Positions 17,816 to 26,119 of a stretch of 64,000 nucleotides of DNA are shown piece by piece. The notes under the pieces were generated by a model, which did no database searches, was not told where the DNA came from, and worked only from the letters and a program-made list of their open reading frames with translations. The DNA comes from Candidatus Geocrenenecus huangii (GTDB lineage: Archaea > Thermoproteota > Nitrososphaeria_A > Caldarchaeales > Wolframiiraptoraceae): contig JALNKM010000001.1 in the NCBI GenBank assembly GCA_023268155.1, positions 62,001 through 126,000 of the forward strand, read 5' to 3'. A program made the position numbers and the translations under genes. Within the stretch, counting starts at the first letter, position 1, and each line of letters opens with the position of its first letter.

Positions 17816-18196
17816 ATGCCTAATCCGAGTTATCAAACCTTCAACCCACCAGACGAACTTATGAAGGCCACTCTTGAAATCGTAAGGATGGCTAGAGAAT
17901 CTGGAAAGATAAGAAAAGGCGTAAACGAAGTCATCAAATCTATCGAAAGAGGTCAAGCAAGATTCGTCGTAATAGCTACAGATGTTGACCCGCCTGAAAT
18001 AGTTGCTTTCATACCACACTTATGCGATGAAAAGAAGATCCCGTATACTTTTGTTTCAAGCAAGAAGAGCTTAGGAGAAGCAGCTGGAATAAGCGTACCA
18101 GCAAGTAGCGTTTCAATAATAGACCCCGGTGCATCGAAAGACTTCCTCGAAGAGATCATAAAGAAGATCGTAGAGATAAGAGGCAGAAAACCATAA
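17816..18196 (+). CDS. rpl7ae: 50S ribosomal protein L7Ae
   Basis: A 126-residue L7Ae, a kink-turn RNA-binding protein that is part of the ribosome and of C/D and H/ACA sRNPs and RNase P. Conserved blocks: IRKGVNEVIKSIERGQARFVVIA near residue 38 (given here as GVNEVIKSIERGQA) and DPPEIVAFIPHLCDEKKIPY near residue 61. The ATG has a strong GGAGATGAAGG site 4 nt upstream. It is separated from S28e-L24e, with which it is usually clustered. Confidence 0.97.
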   Translation: MPNPSYQTFNPPDELMKATLEIVRMARESGKIRKGVNEVIKSIERGQARFVVIATDVDPPEIVAFIPHLCDEKKIPYTFVSSKKSLGEAAGISVPASSVSIIDPGASKDFLEEIIKKIVEIRGRKP

Positions 18197-18276
18197 CTTC
18201 TACTTCCCTAAAGACGTCAGCAATCATCTCATATTTTTCTAGAAGTACAATATAAGAGAACAGGCATCAGGGCACG

Positions 18277-18492
18277 CTAACTCCCAGTTAGGATCCTCTG
18301 CTCCTTGCTAAGTTCAGAAGTAGTTATCAGCTTAGCTCTGAAAGGCTTTGCTTTCTTTATAACGTTAAAACCACAATACGGACACCTAGTCTCAGCAACC
18401 CTAGAAAGCATCTCCTTCTCGAAGATTCTTTTACACCAAACACATTGATATAGGATCTTTCCTTCAACTTTACTGCTAGACATCTCTTTCAT
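18277..18492 (-). CDS. rpo12: DNA-directed RNA polymerase subunit Rpo12 (P)
   Basis: A 71-residue zinc-ribbon protein: YQCVWCKRIF near residue 15 and RCPYCGFNVIKKAKP near residue 36 supply the four zinc ligands in the Rpb12/Rpo12 arrangement. The subunit joins Rpo3 and Rpo10 in assembling the polymerase. A second ATG at codon 4 is an alternative start. Slightly longer at both ends than most Rpo12, but the CxxC-CPxCG core fits. Confidence 0.85.
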   Translation of the reverse strand: MKEMSSSKVEGKILYQCVWCKRIFEKEMLSRVAETRCPYCGFNVIKKAKPFRAKLITTSELSKEQRILTGS

Positions 18493-18659
18493 GTAAAATT
18501 TCTAAAGCTAGAATTTTAACATTAACGGTTGAGAGTCTGCATTTATCCGGTGCTTATATATAGTCTGTATCTACGCAATTATAGTCTTAGTATATTTCGC
18601 ATCAGTCCATCTGGAAGTGAAGATATATCAGGAGTAATCTTTTATCTATTAGTGTAGGG

Positions 18660-20237
18660 ATGACTACTTTCAAAGAGTTATCTGAGTTATGTGAGAGGCT
18701 TAAGGAAACTTTTGGTAGAAAGGATAAGGTCTCACTAATAGTCAGATTTCTAAGAAACCTTGACCCGATACAAGTAGAATATGCTTCACGTTTACTCATA
18801 GGTAAGCCTCTCCCTGAAAATATGAGTGATGAACTAGACGTAGGATACAACACTTTGATAGAGATACGCGATATGCAGTCGACTTTGATGCACGAACCTC
18901 TAACCATTAATGACGTTGCAGAGAAACTTCTTGAGATAGCTAAGATTAAGGGTTACGGCTCTAGAGAAAAGAAGAAGAATATTATTTTAGGGCTTCTAGC
19001 GAGGATGGATGAAGTTGAACGTGAGTGGTTTATGAAAATAGTGATTGGAGAAATGCAACATGGAGTAAACGAGGGAGTACTGTTAGAGGCCTTAGCAGAA
19101 ATAGGAGGTGTTTCACTCGAACATATTCATAGAGCGTATATGCTAGTGGGAGACATCGGTGAATTGGCTAAACAGTTAAAGATTCACGGTGGCGGGATAG
19201 TTGAATCTATAAGGCTAGAAGTATATAGGCCTGTAAAACCCATGTTGGCGGAACAATGCCAAGACATACGAGAATTATTCAAGGAGCCTAACGTAATGTA
19301 TGCTCTAGAATACAAAGTAGATGGAGCGAGAGTCCAAATCCACGTCGGATACAATGGTGTGAAAATATTCTCGAGGGGGCTGAAAGATATAACTGAAAGT
19401 ATCCCAGATGTAATTGAGCAAGTAGAAAAGAATGTTAAGAAATGCATTGCCGTATTGGATGGGGAAATAATAGCCGTAGATTCGTCAAATCGGCCTCTAC
19501 CGTTCCAAGTACTCCTAAGAAGGTTTAGGAGAACCAGAACTTTTGAAGAAGACCTGCAAATACCATTGAGATTATACCTCTTCGATATACTTTACCTAGA
19601 TGGTCTAGAACTCATGGATCTACCATACTTTGAACGATGGAATAAGCTAAAAAGCATATCATCCCCCGACCTGCTGATTCCTAGAAGGATAGCCTATTCA
19701 GAGAAGGATGTTAAAGAATTCTTAGAATCAGCCACCAATGCAGGTCATGAAGGGATAATGTTAAAGAAACTTGATGGAAAGTACAAGCCTGGTAGGAGAG
19801 AGAAGCTTTGGCTTAAGATTAAGCCCTCAGAAACTCTTGACCTAGTAATTATTAAGGCCGATTATGGTTACGGTAGGAGGACTGGTTGGCTAAGTAATTA
19901 TCATCTTGCAGCTTACGACCCCGAGACGGGGGGATTTGAGATCGTTGGCAAAACTTTTAAAGGCTTAACTGATGATGAATTCGAATGGATTACCAAGAAA
20001 CTGCTAGAATTAAAGATCGGCGAAGAAGGATATACTATAAGTGTTAAGCCAGAGATAGTTGTGGAAGTCGCATATAATGAGATCCAGAAGAGCAGTAAGT
20101 ATAGGTCGGGTCTAGCATTGAGGTTCGCCAGGATAACTAGGATTAGACTAGATAAAAGACCTGTGGAAGCTGACACCATACAAGAAGTCATCAGAAGATA
20201 TTTTAAACAGTTTGAGAAGAGGGCTCTCCAGATTTAG
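18660..20237 (+). CDS. lig: ATP-dependent DNA ligase
   Basis: A 525-residue archaeal replicative ligase. An N-terminal helical DNA-binding domain (about 1-190) precedes the nucleotidyltransferase motif I EYKVDGARVQIH (catalytic Lys near residue 221), motif III FSRGLKDIT, motif IV DGEIIAVD, motif IIIa LYLFDILYLDG, motif IV/V HEGIMLKKLDGKYKPG and motif VI near VEVAYNEIQKSSKY in the OB fold. Somewhat shorter at the N-terminus than the usual 550-600 residues. Its last 35 nt overlap the convergent L35Ae gene. A TATA-like CTTATATATAG lies about 110 nt upstream. Confidence 0.95.
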   Translation: MTTFKELSELCERLKETFGRKDKVSLIVRFLRNLDPIQVEYASRLLIGKPLPENMSDELDVGYNTLIEIRDMQSTLMHEPLTINDVAEKLLEIAKIKGYGSREKKKNIILGLLARMDEVEREWFMKIVIGEMQHGVNEGVLLEALAEIGGVSLEHIHRAYMLVGDIGELAKQLKIHGGGIVESIRLEVYRPVKPMLAEQCQDIRELFKEPNVMYALEYKVDGARVQIHVGYNGVKIFSRGLKDITESIPDVIEQVEKNVKKCIAVLDGEIIAVDSSNRPLPFQVLLRRFRRTRTFEEDLQIPLRLYLFDILYLDGLELMDLPYFERWNKLKSISSPDLLIPRRIAYSEKDVKEFLESATNAGHEGIMLKKLDGKYKPGRREKLWLKIKPSETLDLVIIKADYGYGRRTGWLSNYHLAAYDPETGGFEIVGKTFKGLTDDEFEWITKKLLELKIGEEGYTISVKPEIVVEVAYNEIQKSSKYRSGLALRFARITRIRLDKRPVEADTIQEVIRRYFKQFEKRALQI

Positions 20238-20529
20238 CTAGTTCAAGAATAGACTTGTCTAGTCGGAGGAATACTCTACCATCCCAGAACCTCCCAGGAA
20301 GAGGTTTAGTGAATCTAGCTCTAAGTCTCCCATTAACACCATGCGTCTTGATGATCTGACCAGTAATCCTTACAGACTTATCTCTATACTCTACTCTTTT
20401 ACCAGTTAGAAGAGAGGCAGTCTCTTTATCACTTACACCTGGGAAGTCTATTATGTAGTCTCTCCTATTCTTGCTTCTACCACTCTGCTTGAATCTCTCA
20501 CTTAATATGAAGCCTGTTAGCCAGGCCAT
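20203..20529 (-). CDS. rpl35ae: 50S ribosomal protein L35Ae
   Basis: A 108-residue eL33/L35Ae. The family core, GKRVEYRDKSVRITGQIIKTHGVNG, followed by RLRARFTKPLPGRFWDGRVFLR, is clear (quoted here in short parts: VRITGQIIKTHGVNG and RARFTKPLPG). It has an N-terminal extension and C-terminal tail compared with the roughly 90-residue minimum. The 3' end overlaps the ligase gene by 35 nt, tail to tail. Confidence 0.9.
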   Translation of the reverse strand: MAWLTGFILSERFKQSGRSKNRRDYIIDFPGVSDKETASLLTGKRVEYRDKSVRITGQIIKTHGVNGRLRARFTKPLPGRFWDGRVFLRLDKSILELAKSGEPSSQTV

Positions 20530-20619
20530 CCCTGACCCCCCGATACCAACGTATTAGTCTCCTAACAGGAGGAGCCTAGGATCATCTATCTCCAACATCC
20601 AGATAATTCTAAGCTTATA

Positions 20620-20627
20620 TTTATAAT
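20620..20627 (+). promoter_or_regulatory. TATA box positioned for a leaderless start at 20647
   Basis: TTTATAAT centred about 24-26 nt upstream of an ATG at 20647. This ATG opens a frame that is interrupted by TAG at 20719 and is in phase with the membrane-protein gene at 20815. The spacing suggests that the original start of that gene is 20647. Confidence 0.5.
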
Positions 20628-20646
20628 TATTCCTGTGGGAGTCAAA

Positions 20647-20814
20647 ATGTTTACTCGAGAACGTAACTTCACATACGTCCTATTGGCTCCCGGAATCCTA
20701 AGGCTTGACCTATCGGCATAGTCTCGACAGATTACCAAGAGAATCCATTTGTCAGTATTCTGCAGTAATAGTCTAGAAAGATTTATCCCTTCACTCTTAG
20801 ATGCTAGGAAGGGT
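20647..20814 (+). other. Upstream in-frame extension of the membrane-protein gene, broken by an amber codon
   Basis: Codons 20647-20718 encode 24 residues starting MFTRERNFTYVLLAPGILRL; TAG follows at 20719-20721; the same frame then stays open through 20814 into the gene starting at 20815. TAG is used as an ordinary stop by many genes in this window, so recoding as pyrrolysine is unlikely. It may be a degraded N-terminal part, a leader peptide, or an error at one base. A short CTCCT-AAC-AGGAG hairpin near 20570 lies upstream. Confidence 0.4.
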
Positions 20815-21363
20815 ATGAAGAGTTTTCTTATAGGTTTAGGGACGATGACAGCCTCATTAACTCTTGGGTCAATGGTAGCGTTTAGCGGTACAGTTTGGTC
20901 ACCCGAGCTTCCACTACAGTTAGGTTTACTGAAATTACTACATGATATATATTCTTTCCTTCTTACGCCTCTTTCTTCAGCTTTAGGTGCACCATCTCTA
21001 GGCAGTGGATTAAACTTAGGCGTATGGCCTCTTTTAATCTGGATCATAAGTTCATTATTCATAGGGTTTCTAACAGGGGAGCCTGTCAGGGCAGCAAAGA
21101 TAGTCTTTACATCCGCATCTATAATTTTCTGTTTCTGGATATTCTCAAATTTTATGCTATATTCCTTATGGAGTAATAGTATTACATGGTTGTCAGAAAT
21201 AGATTTAGTGATGTCAGACCTTTTCTTATACAGGTCTCTAGACATTATATTCTTCTTATCTGTGCCTACGATAATCTCAGCTACAAGCGCCTATCTAATC
21301 CTCAATATTGTTTCATCAAAGAATAAGGAGGCTAAAGTAGAAGAAGAATATCCAGCTTGGTAA
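20815..21363 (+). CDS. Uncharacterised multi-pass membrane protein
   Basis: I do not recognise a family. From the ATG at 20815 the product is 182 residues with about four hydrophobic segments (near residues 3-25, 60-85, 95-115 and 140-165) and a short charged C-terminus (SSKNKEAKVEEEYPAW). A GGAAGGGT site sits just before this ATG. The same frame is open back to a TTG at 20749 and, beyond an amber codon, to 20647, so the true N-terminus is uncertain. An opposite-strand frame over the same region (20586-21245) looks like a shadow. Confidence 0.65.
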   Translation: MKSFLIGLGTMTASLTLGSMVAFSGTVWSPELPLQLGLLKLLHDIYSFLLTPLSSALGAPSLGSGLNLGVWPLLIWIISSLFIGFLTGEPVRAAKIVFTSASIIFCFWIFSNFMLYSLWSNSITWLSEIDLVMSDLFLYRSLDIIFFLSVPTIISATSAYLILNIVSSKNKEAKVEEEYPAW

Positions 21364-21406
21364 ATAAAAAAAGAAAAATAGTGGGGGCCTTACTCAGTTA
21401 GGCATT

Positions 21407-21550
21407 CTAAGCTCCAGTAACTTCTTCTGCTGGCGCTGGTTTAGGAGCAGCCTTCTTCGGTCTCCTAGCTTTTTTTGCAGCCTTCTTCGCTCCTTTCTTC
21501 TTTGCAGCCTTCTTTGCCCCCTTCTTCTTTGCAGCTTTCTTCTTGGGCAT
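21407..21550 (-). CDS. Ala/Lys-rich basic microprotein (histone-H1-tail-like)
   Basis: A 47-residue protein starting MPKKKAAKKKGAKKAAKK. Residues 7-15 and 16-24 are the same nine-residue unit AKKKGAKKA, encoded by a 27-nt imperfect tandem repeat with silent differences (AAG/AAA, GGG/GGA, GCA/GCG), which argues for selection on the protein. A Pro/Ala linker and a short acidic end (EEVTGA) follow. A TATA-like ATTTTTAT lies at 21591-21598. The composition matches eukaryotic H1 or bacterial HU/Hc1 tails that bind DNA non-specifically; an rRNA-binding role is also possible. No fold is expected. Confidence 0.75.
   Translation of the reverse strand: MPKKKAAKKKGAKKAAKKKGAKKAAKKARRPKKAAPKPAPAEEVTGA
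21479..21532 (-). repeat. Two-copy 27-nt tandem repeat within the Ala/Lys-rich gene
   Basis: Two adjacent 27-nt units encode AKKKGAKKA twice; differences between the copies are at third codon positions only. Confidence 0.7.
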
Positions 21551-21682
21551 GCTTTTACACACCATCAATTCTTAATATGTTTTTAGTTGTATAAAAATTT
21601 TCGGGTAAATTGATAGATGAAGTTTAGGATTGGAGTTTAGCAAATGATAATAACTAGTCGAGATTAATGATCCTTGATGTGT

Positions 21683-22015
21683 ATGTCGGGGGAAGTTGAT
21701 ATCTCGGAATTTAGGCGTCTTGACCTTAGAATTGGAAGAGTTGTAAAAGCTGAGAGGATTAAAGGCACAGATCGTCTGATAAAGCTACAGGTAGATTTCG
21801 GAGGTGTTAGGAAGCAGGCTATAGCAGGTCTTGGCCATATTTACGACCCAGAATACTTCGTTGGGCAACTTTTTGCATTCGTCTTCAACCTTAAACCTAA
21901 GAAGATCAGAGGAGAGCTATCTGAATGCATGATACTTGCGGCCACTTCAACCGAAGAAAGCATTGCACCGTTAATCCCAGTGAAACCGGTACCAGAGGGG
22001 ACCCCCATAACCTGA
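21683..22015 (+). CDS. tRNA-binding OB-fold protein (MetRS beta-subunit-like / CsaA-like)
   Basis: A 110-residue stand-alone tRNA-binding domain: DLRIGRVVKAERIKGTDRLIKLQVD then QAIAGLGHIYDPEYFVGQ and NLKPKKIRGELSECMILAA, the signature of EMAP-II/Arc1p/CsaA and of the MetRS C-terminal domain (parts quoted). In archaea such proteins serve as a separate MetRS beta subunit. ATG at 21677 and TTG at 21674 are alternative starts; I chose the ATG giving MSGEVDISEF. AsnRS follows 60 nt downstream on the same strand. Confidence 0.88.
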   Translation: MSGEVDISEFRRLDLRIGRVVKAERIKGTDRLIKLQVDFGGVRKQAIAGLGHIYDPEYFVGQLFAFVFNLKPKKIRGELSECMILAATSTEESIAPLIPVKPVPEGTPIT

Positions 22016-22074
22016 CATAACCAATAGAAATAGAAAATAATTCGAATGTACAATGAGACCCTGGAGGATTAGGA

Positions 22075-23370
22075 GTGTTCAAGACACTGTACGTTAGAGA
22101 TGCATTCCAATGTGAAGAAGGCTTAGAGGTAGAGTTGATTGGATGGATTAGATCTAAGAGACGTCATGGGAAACTGATATTCTTAGACTTGAGAGATTCA
22201 ACAGGCATAATACAAGTAGCGGTCAAACATGGAGTAGCTGACAATGAAAGCTTTATGAAGGCGCTAGATATTGGTTTAGAGTCGTCTGTTAAGGTGAAGG
22301 GAAGACTCAAGAAAGACCCGAGAGCTCCTGGTGGACTCGAACTCCACTGCAACCACTTAGAAATTGTTGGACCGAGCCTGGAGGACTTTCCTATAAAGAA
22401 AGGTGTTGGATTGAAGTTTCTCCTAGATAATAGGCATCTTCATCTGAGAAGCCCAAGGGTAGCGATTATTATGAAGATCAGGGCTACGCTCATGGATATA
22501 GCTCGTAGATGGTTGAGAGAGAATGGGTTCGTCGAAGTGAACTGTCCAACATTTATTACGGCAGCAGTAGAGGGTGGAGCTACATTATTCAAGGTTGATT
22601 ATTTCGGAAAGCCTGCATACCTTACTCAAAGTGTCCAGTTCTACCAAGAAGCAGCTATCTATAGTCTAGAAAAAGTCTATAGTCTCCAGCCTAGTTTTAG
22701 AGCAGAGCTTAGTAGAACGAGGAGGCATCTAACAGAGTTCTGGCATCTGGAAGTAGAAATGGCTTACGCAGATCTCTACGATATTATGAAGGTTATAGAA
22801 GAACTAGTCTACGCTATCGTTAATGGTTTAAATAAAGAGTCTGAAAGAGAAATAAGAACATTGGGTAGAGAATTAAGACCCGAGATGGCTGAGCCACCAT
22901 ATCCTAGGATAAGGTATTCTGAGGCTCTCCAAATACTTCAAAGTAAGGGAGTTAACATTAACTGGGGAGATGATTTCGGAGCAGATGAAGAAAGAATACT
23001 CTCTAAAGAATTTAGTAAGCCATTCTTCGTAACACATTACCCAAAAGAAGCTAAAGCATTCTACCATATGCCTGACCCCAGCAACCCCTCAGTCTGCTTG
23101 AATGCCGACCTTTTAGCTCCGGGAGGCTATGGAGAGATAGTAGGGGGAGGTCAGAGGATACATGACTACAACCTGCTTACCGAAAGAATAAGAGAAAATA
23201 ATCTAAACCCTGAAGAATATAGGTGGTATCTAGATTTAAGGAAGTATGGTAGTGTGCCGCATAGTGGATTCGGTCTAGGTATAGAGAGAATGCTTTGGTG
23301 GCTACTCCATCTTCCCCATATTCGCAGCGCATGCCTATTCCCTAGAACACCTGCAAGAGTTTATCCATGA
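22075..23370 (+). CDS. asnS: Asparaginyl-tRNA synthetase
   Basis: A 431-residue class IIb synthetase. An N-terminal OB anticodon domain (about 1-110) precedes the catalytic core; the motif EGGATLFKVDYFGKPAYLTQS near residue 162 (quoted here as GGATLFKVDYFGKPAYL) separates AsnRS from AspRS, which has EGGTELFPV. Motif 2 (FRAELSRTRRHLTEFWHLEVE region) and motif 3 (GFGLGIERMLWWL) are intact. Start is GTG with GGAGGATTAGGA upstream. Its stop codon overlaps the next start by 4 nt. Confidence 0.93.
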   Translation: MFKTLYVRDAFQCEEGLEVELIGWIRSKRRHGKLIFLDLRDSTGIIQVAVKHGVADNESFMKALDIGLESSVKVKGRLKKDPRAPGGLELHCNHLEIVGPSLEDFPIKKGVGLKFLLDNRHLHLRSPRVAIIMKIRATLMDIARRWLRENGFVEVNCPTFITAAVEGGATLFKVDYFGKPAYLTQSVQFYQEAAIYSLEKVYSLQPSFRAELSRTRRHLTEFWHLEVEMAYADLYDIMKVIEELVYAIVNGLNKESEREIRTLGRELRPEMAEPPYPRIRYSEALQILQSKGVNINWGDDFGADEERILSKEFSKPFFVTHYPKEAKAFYHMPDPSNPSVCLNADLLAPGGYGEIVGGGQRIHDYNLLTERIRENNLNPEEYRWYLDLRKYGSVPHSGFGLGIERMLWWLLHLPHIRSACLFPRTPARVYP

Positions 23371-23936
23371 ACGAAGTCTACGAGCCTTCTGAAGATACAT
23401 ACTTGCTGATAGATGCTCTAAGAAGCCTCAAACGCAATGTTTTAAAACGAGTGGTCGAGGTGGGTTCGGGAAGCGGTATAGTTACGGTAGCTCTAGCTAA
23501 ATTATCAGATGAAGTCTTCGCTGTAGATATTTCTTATGAGGCCGTCAAATATACTTGGAGGAGGATAAGTTCATCATCTCATGCAGGCACATCTCATGTT
23601 ATACAAGGAGATACTCTATCAATGTTCAGAGATACACCAATATTCGACCTAATTGTGTCTAACCCTCCATATTTACCAATAGAAGGATTAAGAGATAAAA
23701 CCATTGAGGGCGGAATAGACTTTATAAAACAAGTAGTTGCTCACTCAAAATCGAAGATTAAAGATAAGGGGCTTCTGGTTCTTGTCGCATCAACTCTTAC
23801 TGGCAGTATAGACGAGATATTATTTTATCTTAGGATGGAGGGATTCAACCCTTATATTAAGCTGTCTAGAAAACTATTTTTCGAAGAGATATTGATAATT
23901 GAAGCCGTTAAAGATCGTAGAGACCGTGAAAAATGA
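23367..23936 (+). CDS. HemK/Mtq2-like release-factor methyltransferase
   Basis: A 189-residue class I SAM methyltransferase. Residues 33-38 give the SAM motif (EVGSGSG), and DLIVSNPPYLP near residue 92 is the NPPY motif of enzymes that methylate the Gln of the release-factor GGQ loop. Short, single-domain architecture matches archaeal/eukaryotic Mtq2, which acts on aRF1 with Trm112. Translationally coupled to asnS by an ATGA overlap. Confidence 0.88.
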   Translation: MNEVYEPSEDTYLLIDALRSLKRNVLKRVVEVGSGSGIVTVALAKLSDEVFAVDISYEAVKYTWRRISSSSHAGTSHVIQGDTLSMFRDTPIFDLIVSNPPYLPIEGLRDKTIEGGIDFIKQVVAHSKSKIKDKGLLVLVASTLTGSIDEILFYLRMEGFNPYIKLSRKLFFEEILIIEAVKDRRDREK

Positions 23937-23948
23937 AGGTGTAGATCG

Positions 23949-25844
23949 ATGAACGAGGAAGAAGTTTCTCTAAAGAGGGATGTAGGCTGGTTCGGGTCTT
24001 TCTCTCTAGGATACGCGGATGTTGGAGCAGACATATTTATCGCATTAGGATTGATTGCGCTATATGCTTCAGGGGCCACTCCCATAGTCTTCTTGGTAAC
24101 CGCGTTTATCTATATCTGCATAGGCTTAATCTATGCGGAGCTAGCACCCATCTATCCATATGCTGGAGGAGTCCAAGTATATTCTATGAAGGGATTCAAC
24201 GACTTTGTAGGATTTATTGCTGGGTGGGCGCTAGTCCTAGATTATACCATAGATATTTCTTTATTCGCTTTAGCCGCAGCAGGCTACTTATCTTATATTT
24301 TTCCTAACCTTGTTCCTTCAATGACTTTAGGAGGGCTTCCACCTATCGGGATCCTTTCAATAATCTTCATAACATCTCTCATCTTCATCAACTATATAGG
24401 CATAAAGTATTCAGTAGAAGTCTCGATCGGACTTGTAATCCTCGGCTTAGTAATTCAAGCCTTCGTTTTAGTCCCAGGCTTTATACTCGTTTTCGACTTA
24501 TCAAAATTTATTGAGCAATTAAGAATAGTTGGATCCCCTGAGATTCTTAAGGAGGTTGCCTACATAGATGGTTTGCCGATAAATCTCCAGAACCTACTAT
24601 ACGCTTTAACACTCGCGATGGCCTCCTTCGTAGGAATAGAATCCATAGCTCAGGCCGCTGAAGAGACCAGGCGGCCGGCTAGACACATTCCTAAGGCTGC
24701 AAAGCTCTCAGTTGTAGCTGTTCTCATCTCTGTTATGGGCTTCTCGACTTTATCTATAGGCTCGGTAGGATGGGAGAAGCTATCAAGACAGCTAGAGTAT
24801 TCGATAGCTGGGCTTGTCGAGACCTATCCTATAATTGGAGTCTTTGGAGCAAAGCTTGTAGGTCTAGCAGGCTTCATCTTATGTTATGCTTCATCCAATA
24901 CTGGGATCATAGGGGTCTCTAGGCTAGTAGCATCGATGGGTCGATACAAACTACTACCAGGGTGGTTCTATAAGATACATCCAAGATTTAAAACACCGAC
25001 AAGGACTATAGTCTTATTTGGATCTATTGGTTTAGTCTTAGCATCTTTCGGTAATATCCCATTCGTAGCAGAACTCTACATCTTCGGCGCCCTGGTGAGT
25101 TACTTCATACTAATGGTCACTTTCATAAAGATGAGAAACATGAGGGAAGAAGTATATAGACCTTGGAAAGTCCTAGGTGAGCTATCCTTAAAGATGAATG
25201 GAAGAACATTCCGAATACCTATAATAGGTGTATTAGGATTAATCGGCGTAGGATGCCTACTATTCCTCACCCTACTCTTCCATGCTAATGGGCGAATTCT
25301 CGGTGCAGCCTGGCTAATAGTTGGAATATTGATGTATGTAATTTATAGAAGGAGAAGAGGGTTGAAGTGTATATCTTCCGACTCTGCTCAACAGATCCAA
25401 CCATTATCTCGAATATACGATGTCGGAGTCCTAGTAAGACCCATAATTGAAAAAACTGAGAAAATAGCAGATATAGTAGTTGAGAATCTAGACAAGAGGT
25501 TCAGGGTAACTCTTATCAGTATAATAGACCCAGAAGAACTATATTTGGACTTTTCAAGAATTAGTGATAGAGCTCAATTATATGAATTAAGAAGTGAAGC
25601 TTTATCAGAACTCGAGGAGGCTGCTGAAAAACTTAGAAAGCTTGGTTATGAAGCTGAAGCTAGAGTTTTCATAGGGGACATAGAAAAAATAACATCCATA
25701 TTACTCGAATCCGGGAGACTGGAATTCATTGCGTTAATCAGACGAATAACTGAAAAAACAAAGATCGAGAAAACTCATGAAAGCAAACTGTATAAGGTTA
25801 TATCCAAGCATCACGGTAAAATCATGGTATTGAGGAGGGTTTAG
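23949..25844 (+). CDS. APC-superfamily amino acid permease with cytosolic Usp-like domain
   Basis: A 631-residue protein. Residues 1-460 form about 12 membrane helices of the amino acid-polyamine-organocation family, with the typical first-helix GYADVGADIFIALG and the helix-6 region ASFVGIESIAQAAEETRRPARH (quoted in part: SFVGIESIAQAAEETRRP). Residues about 480-631 are a soluble alpha/beta domain resembling universal stress proteins. The next two genes are a Lrp-type ligand-sensor domain (2-nt gap) and a free Usp (4-nt overlap), suggesting one regulated uptake unit. Substrate is not readable from the sequence. Confidence 0.88.
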   Translation: MNEEEVSLKRDVGWFGSFSLGYADVGADIFIALGLIALYASGATPIVFLVTAFIYICIGLIYAELAPIYPYAGGVQVYSMKGFNDFVGFIAGWALVLDYTIDISLFALAAAGYLSYIFPNLVPSMTLGGLPPIGILSIIFITSLIFINYIGIKYSVEVSIGLVILGLVIQAFVLVPGFILVFDLSKFIEQLRIVGSPEILKEVAYIDGLPINLQNLLYALTLAMASFVGIESIAQAAEETRRPARHIPKAAKLSVVAVLISVMGFSTLSIGSVGWEKLSRQLEYSIAGLVETYPIIGVFGAKLVGLAGFILCYASSNTGIIGVSRLVASMGRYKLLPGWFYKIHPRFKTPTRTIVLFGSIGLVLASFGNIPFVAELYIFGALVSYFILMVTFIKMRNMREEVYRPWKVLGELSLKMNGRTFRIPIIGVLGLIGVGCLLFLTLLFHANGRILGAAWLIVGILMYVIYRRRRGLKCISSDSAQQIQPLSRIYDVGVLVRPIIEKTEKIADIVVENLDKRFRVTLISIIDPEELYLDFSRISDRAQLYELRSEALSELEEAAEKLRKLGYEAEARVFIGDIEKITSILLESGRLEFIALIRRITEKTKIEKTHESKLYKVISKHHGKIMVLRRV

Positions 25845-25846
25845 AA

Positions 25847-26119
25847 ATGCCTAAGGGAGTGCTAGCGTTCATCCATGTATTTGTAGATTCTTCAAAACTA
25901 GAAAGCGTAGCAAATGAGATTAACAAGCTTGAAGAAGCATTAGACGTGTACGAGGTCACTGGAGAATTCGATATAATAGCTATCGTAAATACTAATGACA
26001 TTATCTCGTTCAGAAAGTTGTTGAAAGATAAGATCTTAAAGATTGATGGGGTTAAGAGCACAGTAACATCTATGGTTCTCTACACATATAAGAGGAACGG
26101 GAGACCAGTTGAAGAATGA
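25847..26119 (+). CDS. Stand-alone Lrp/AsnC ligand-binding (RAM) domain protein
   Basis: A 90-residue alpha-beta sandwich domain matching the effector-binding part of Lrp/AsnC regulators (VLAFIHVFVDSSKLESVANE, then VYEVTGEFDIIAIVNTND, then VKSTVTSMVLYTYK). It lacks the DNA-binding helix-turn-helix. Such proteins sense amino acids as oligomers. It starts 2 nt after the permease stop, suggesting it senses the transported amino acid and modulates the permease or another regulator. Confidence 0.9.
   Translation: MPKGVLAFIHVFVDSSKLESVANEINKLEEALDVYEVTGEFDIIAIVNTNDIISFRKLLKDKILKIDGVKSTVTSMVLYTYKRNGRPVEE

Noticed and set aside
20586-21245. 219-residue minus-strand frame opposite the membrane-protein gene
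   Set aside because: Low-complexity, no recognisable motif, no promoter or ribosome site; the plus-strand frame has clear membrane helices.
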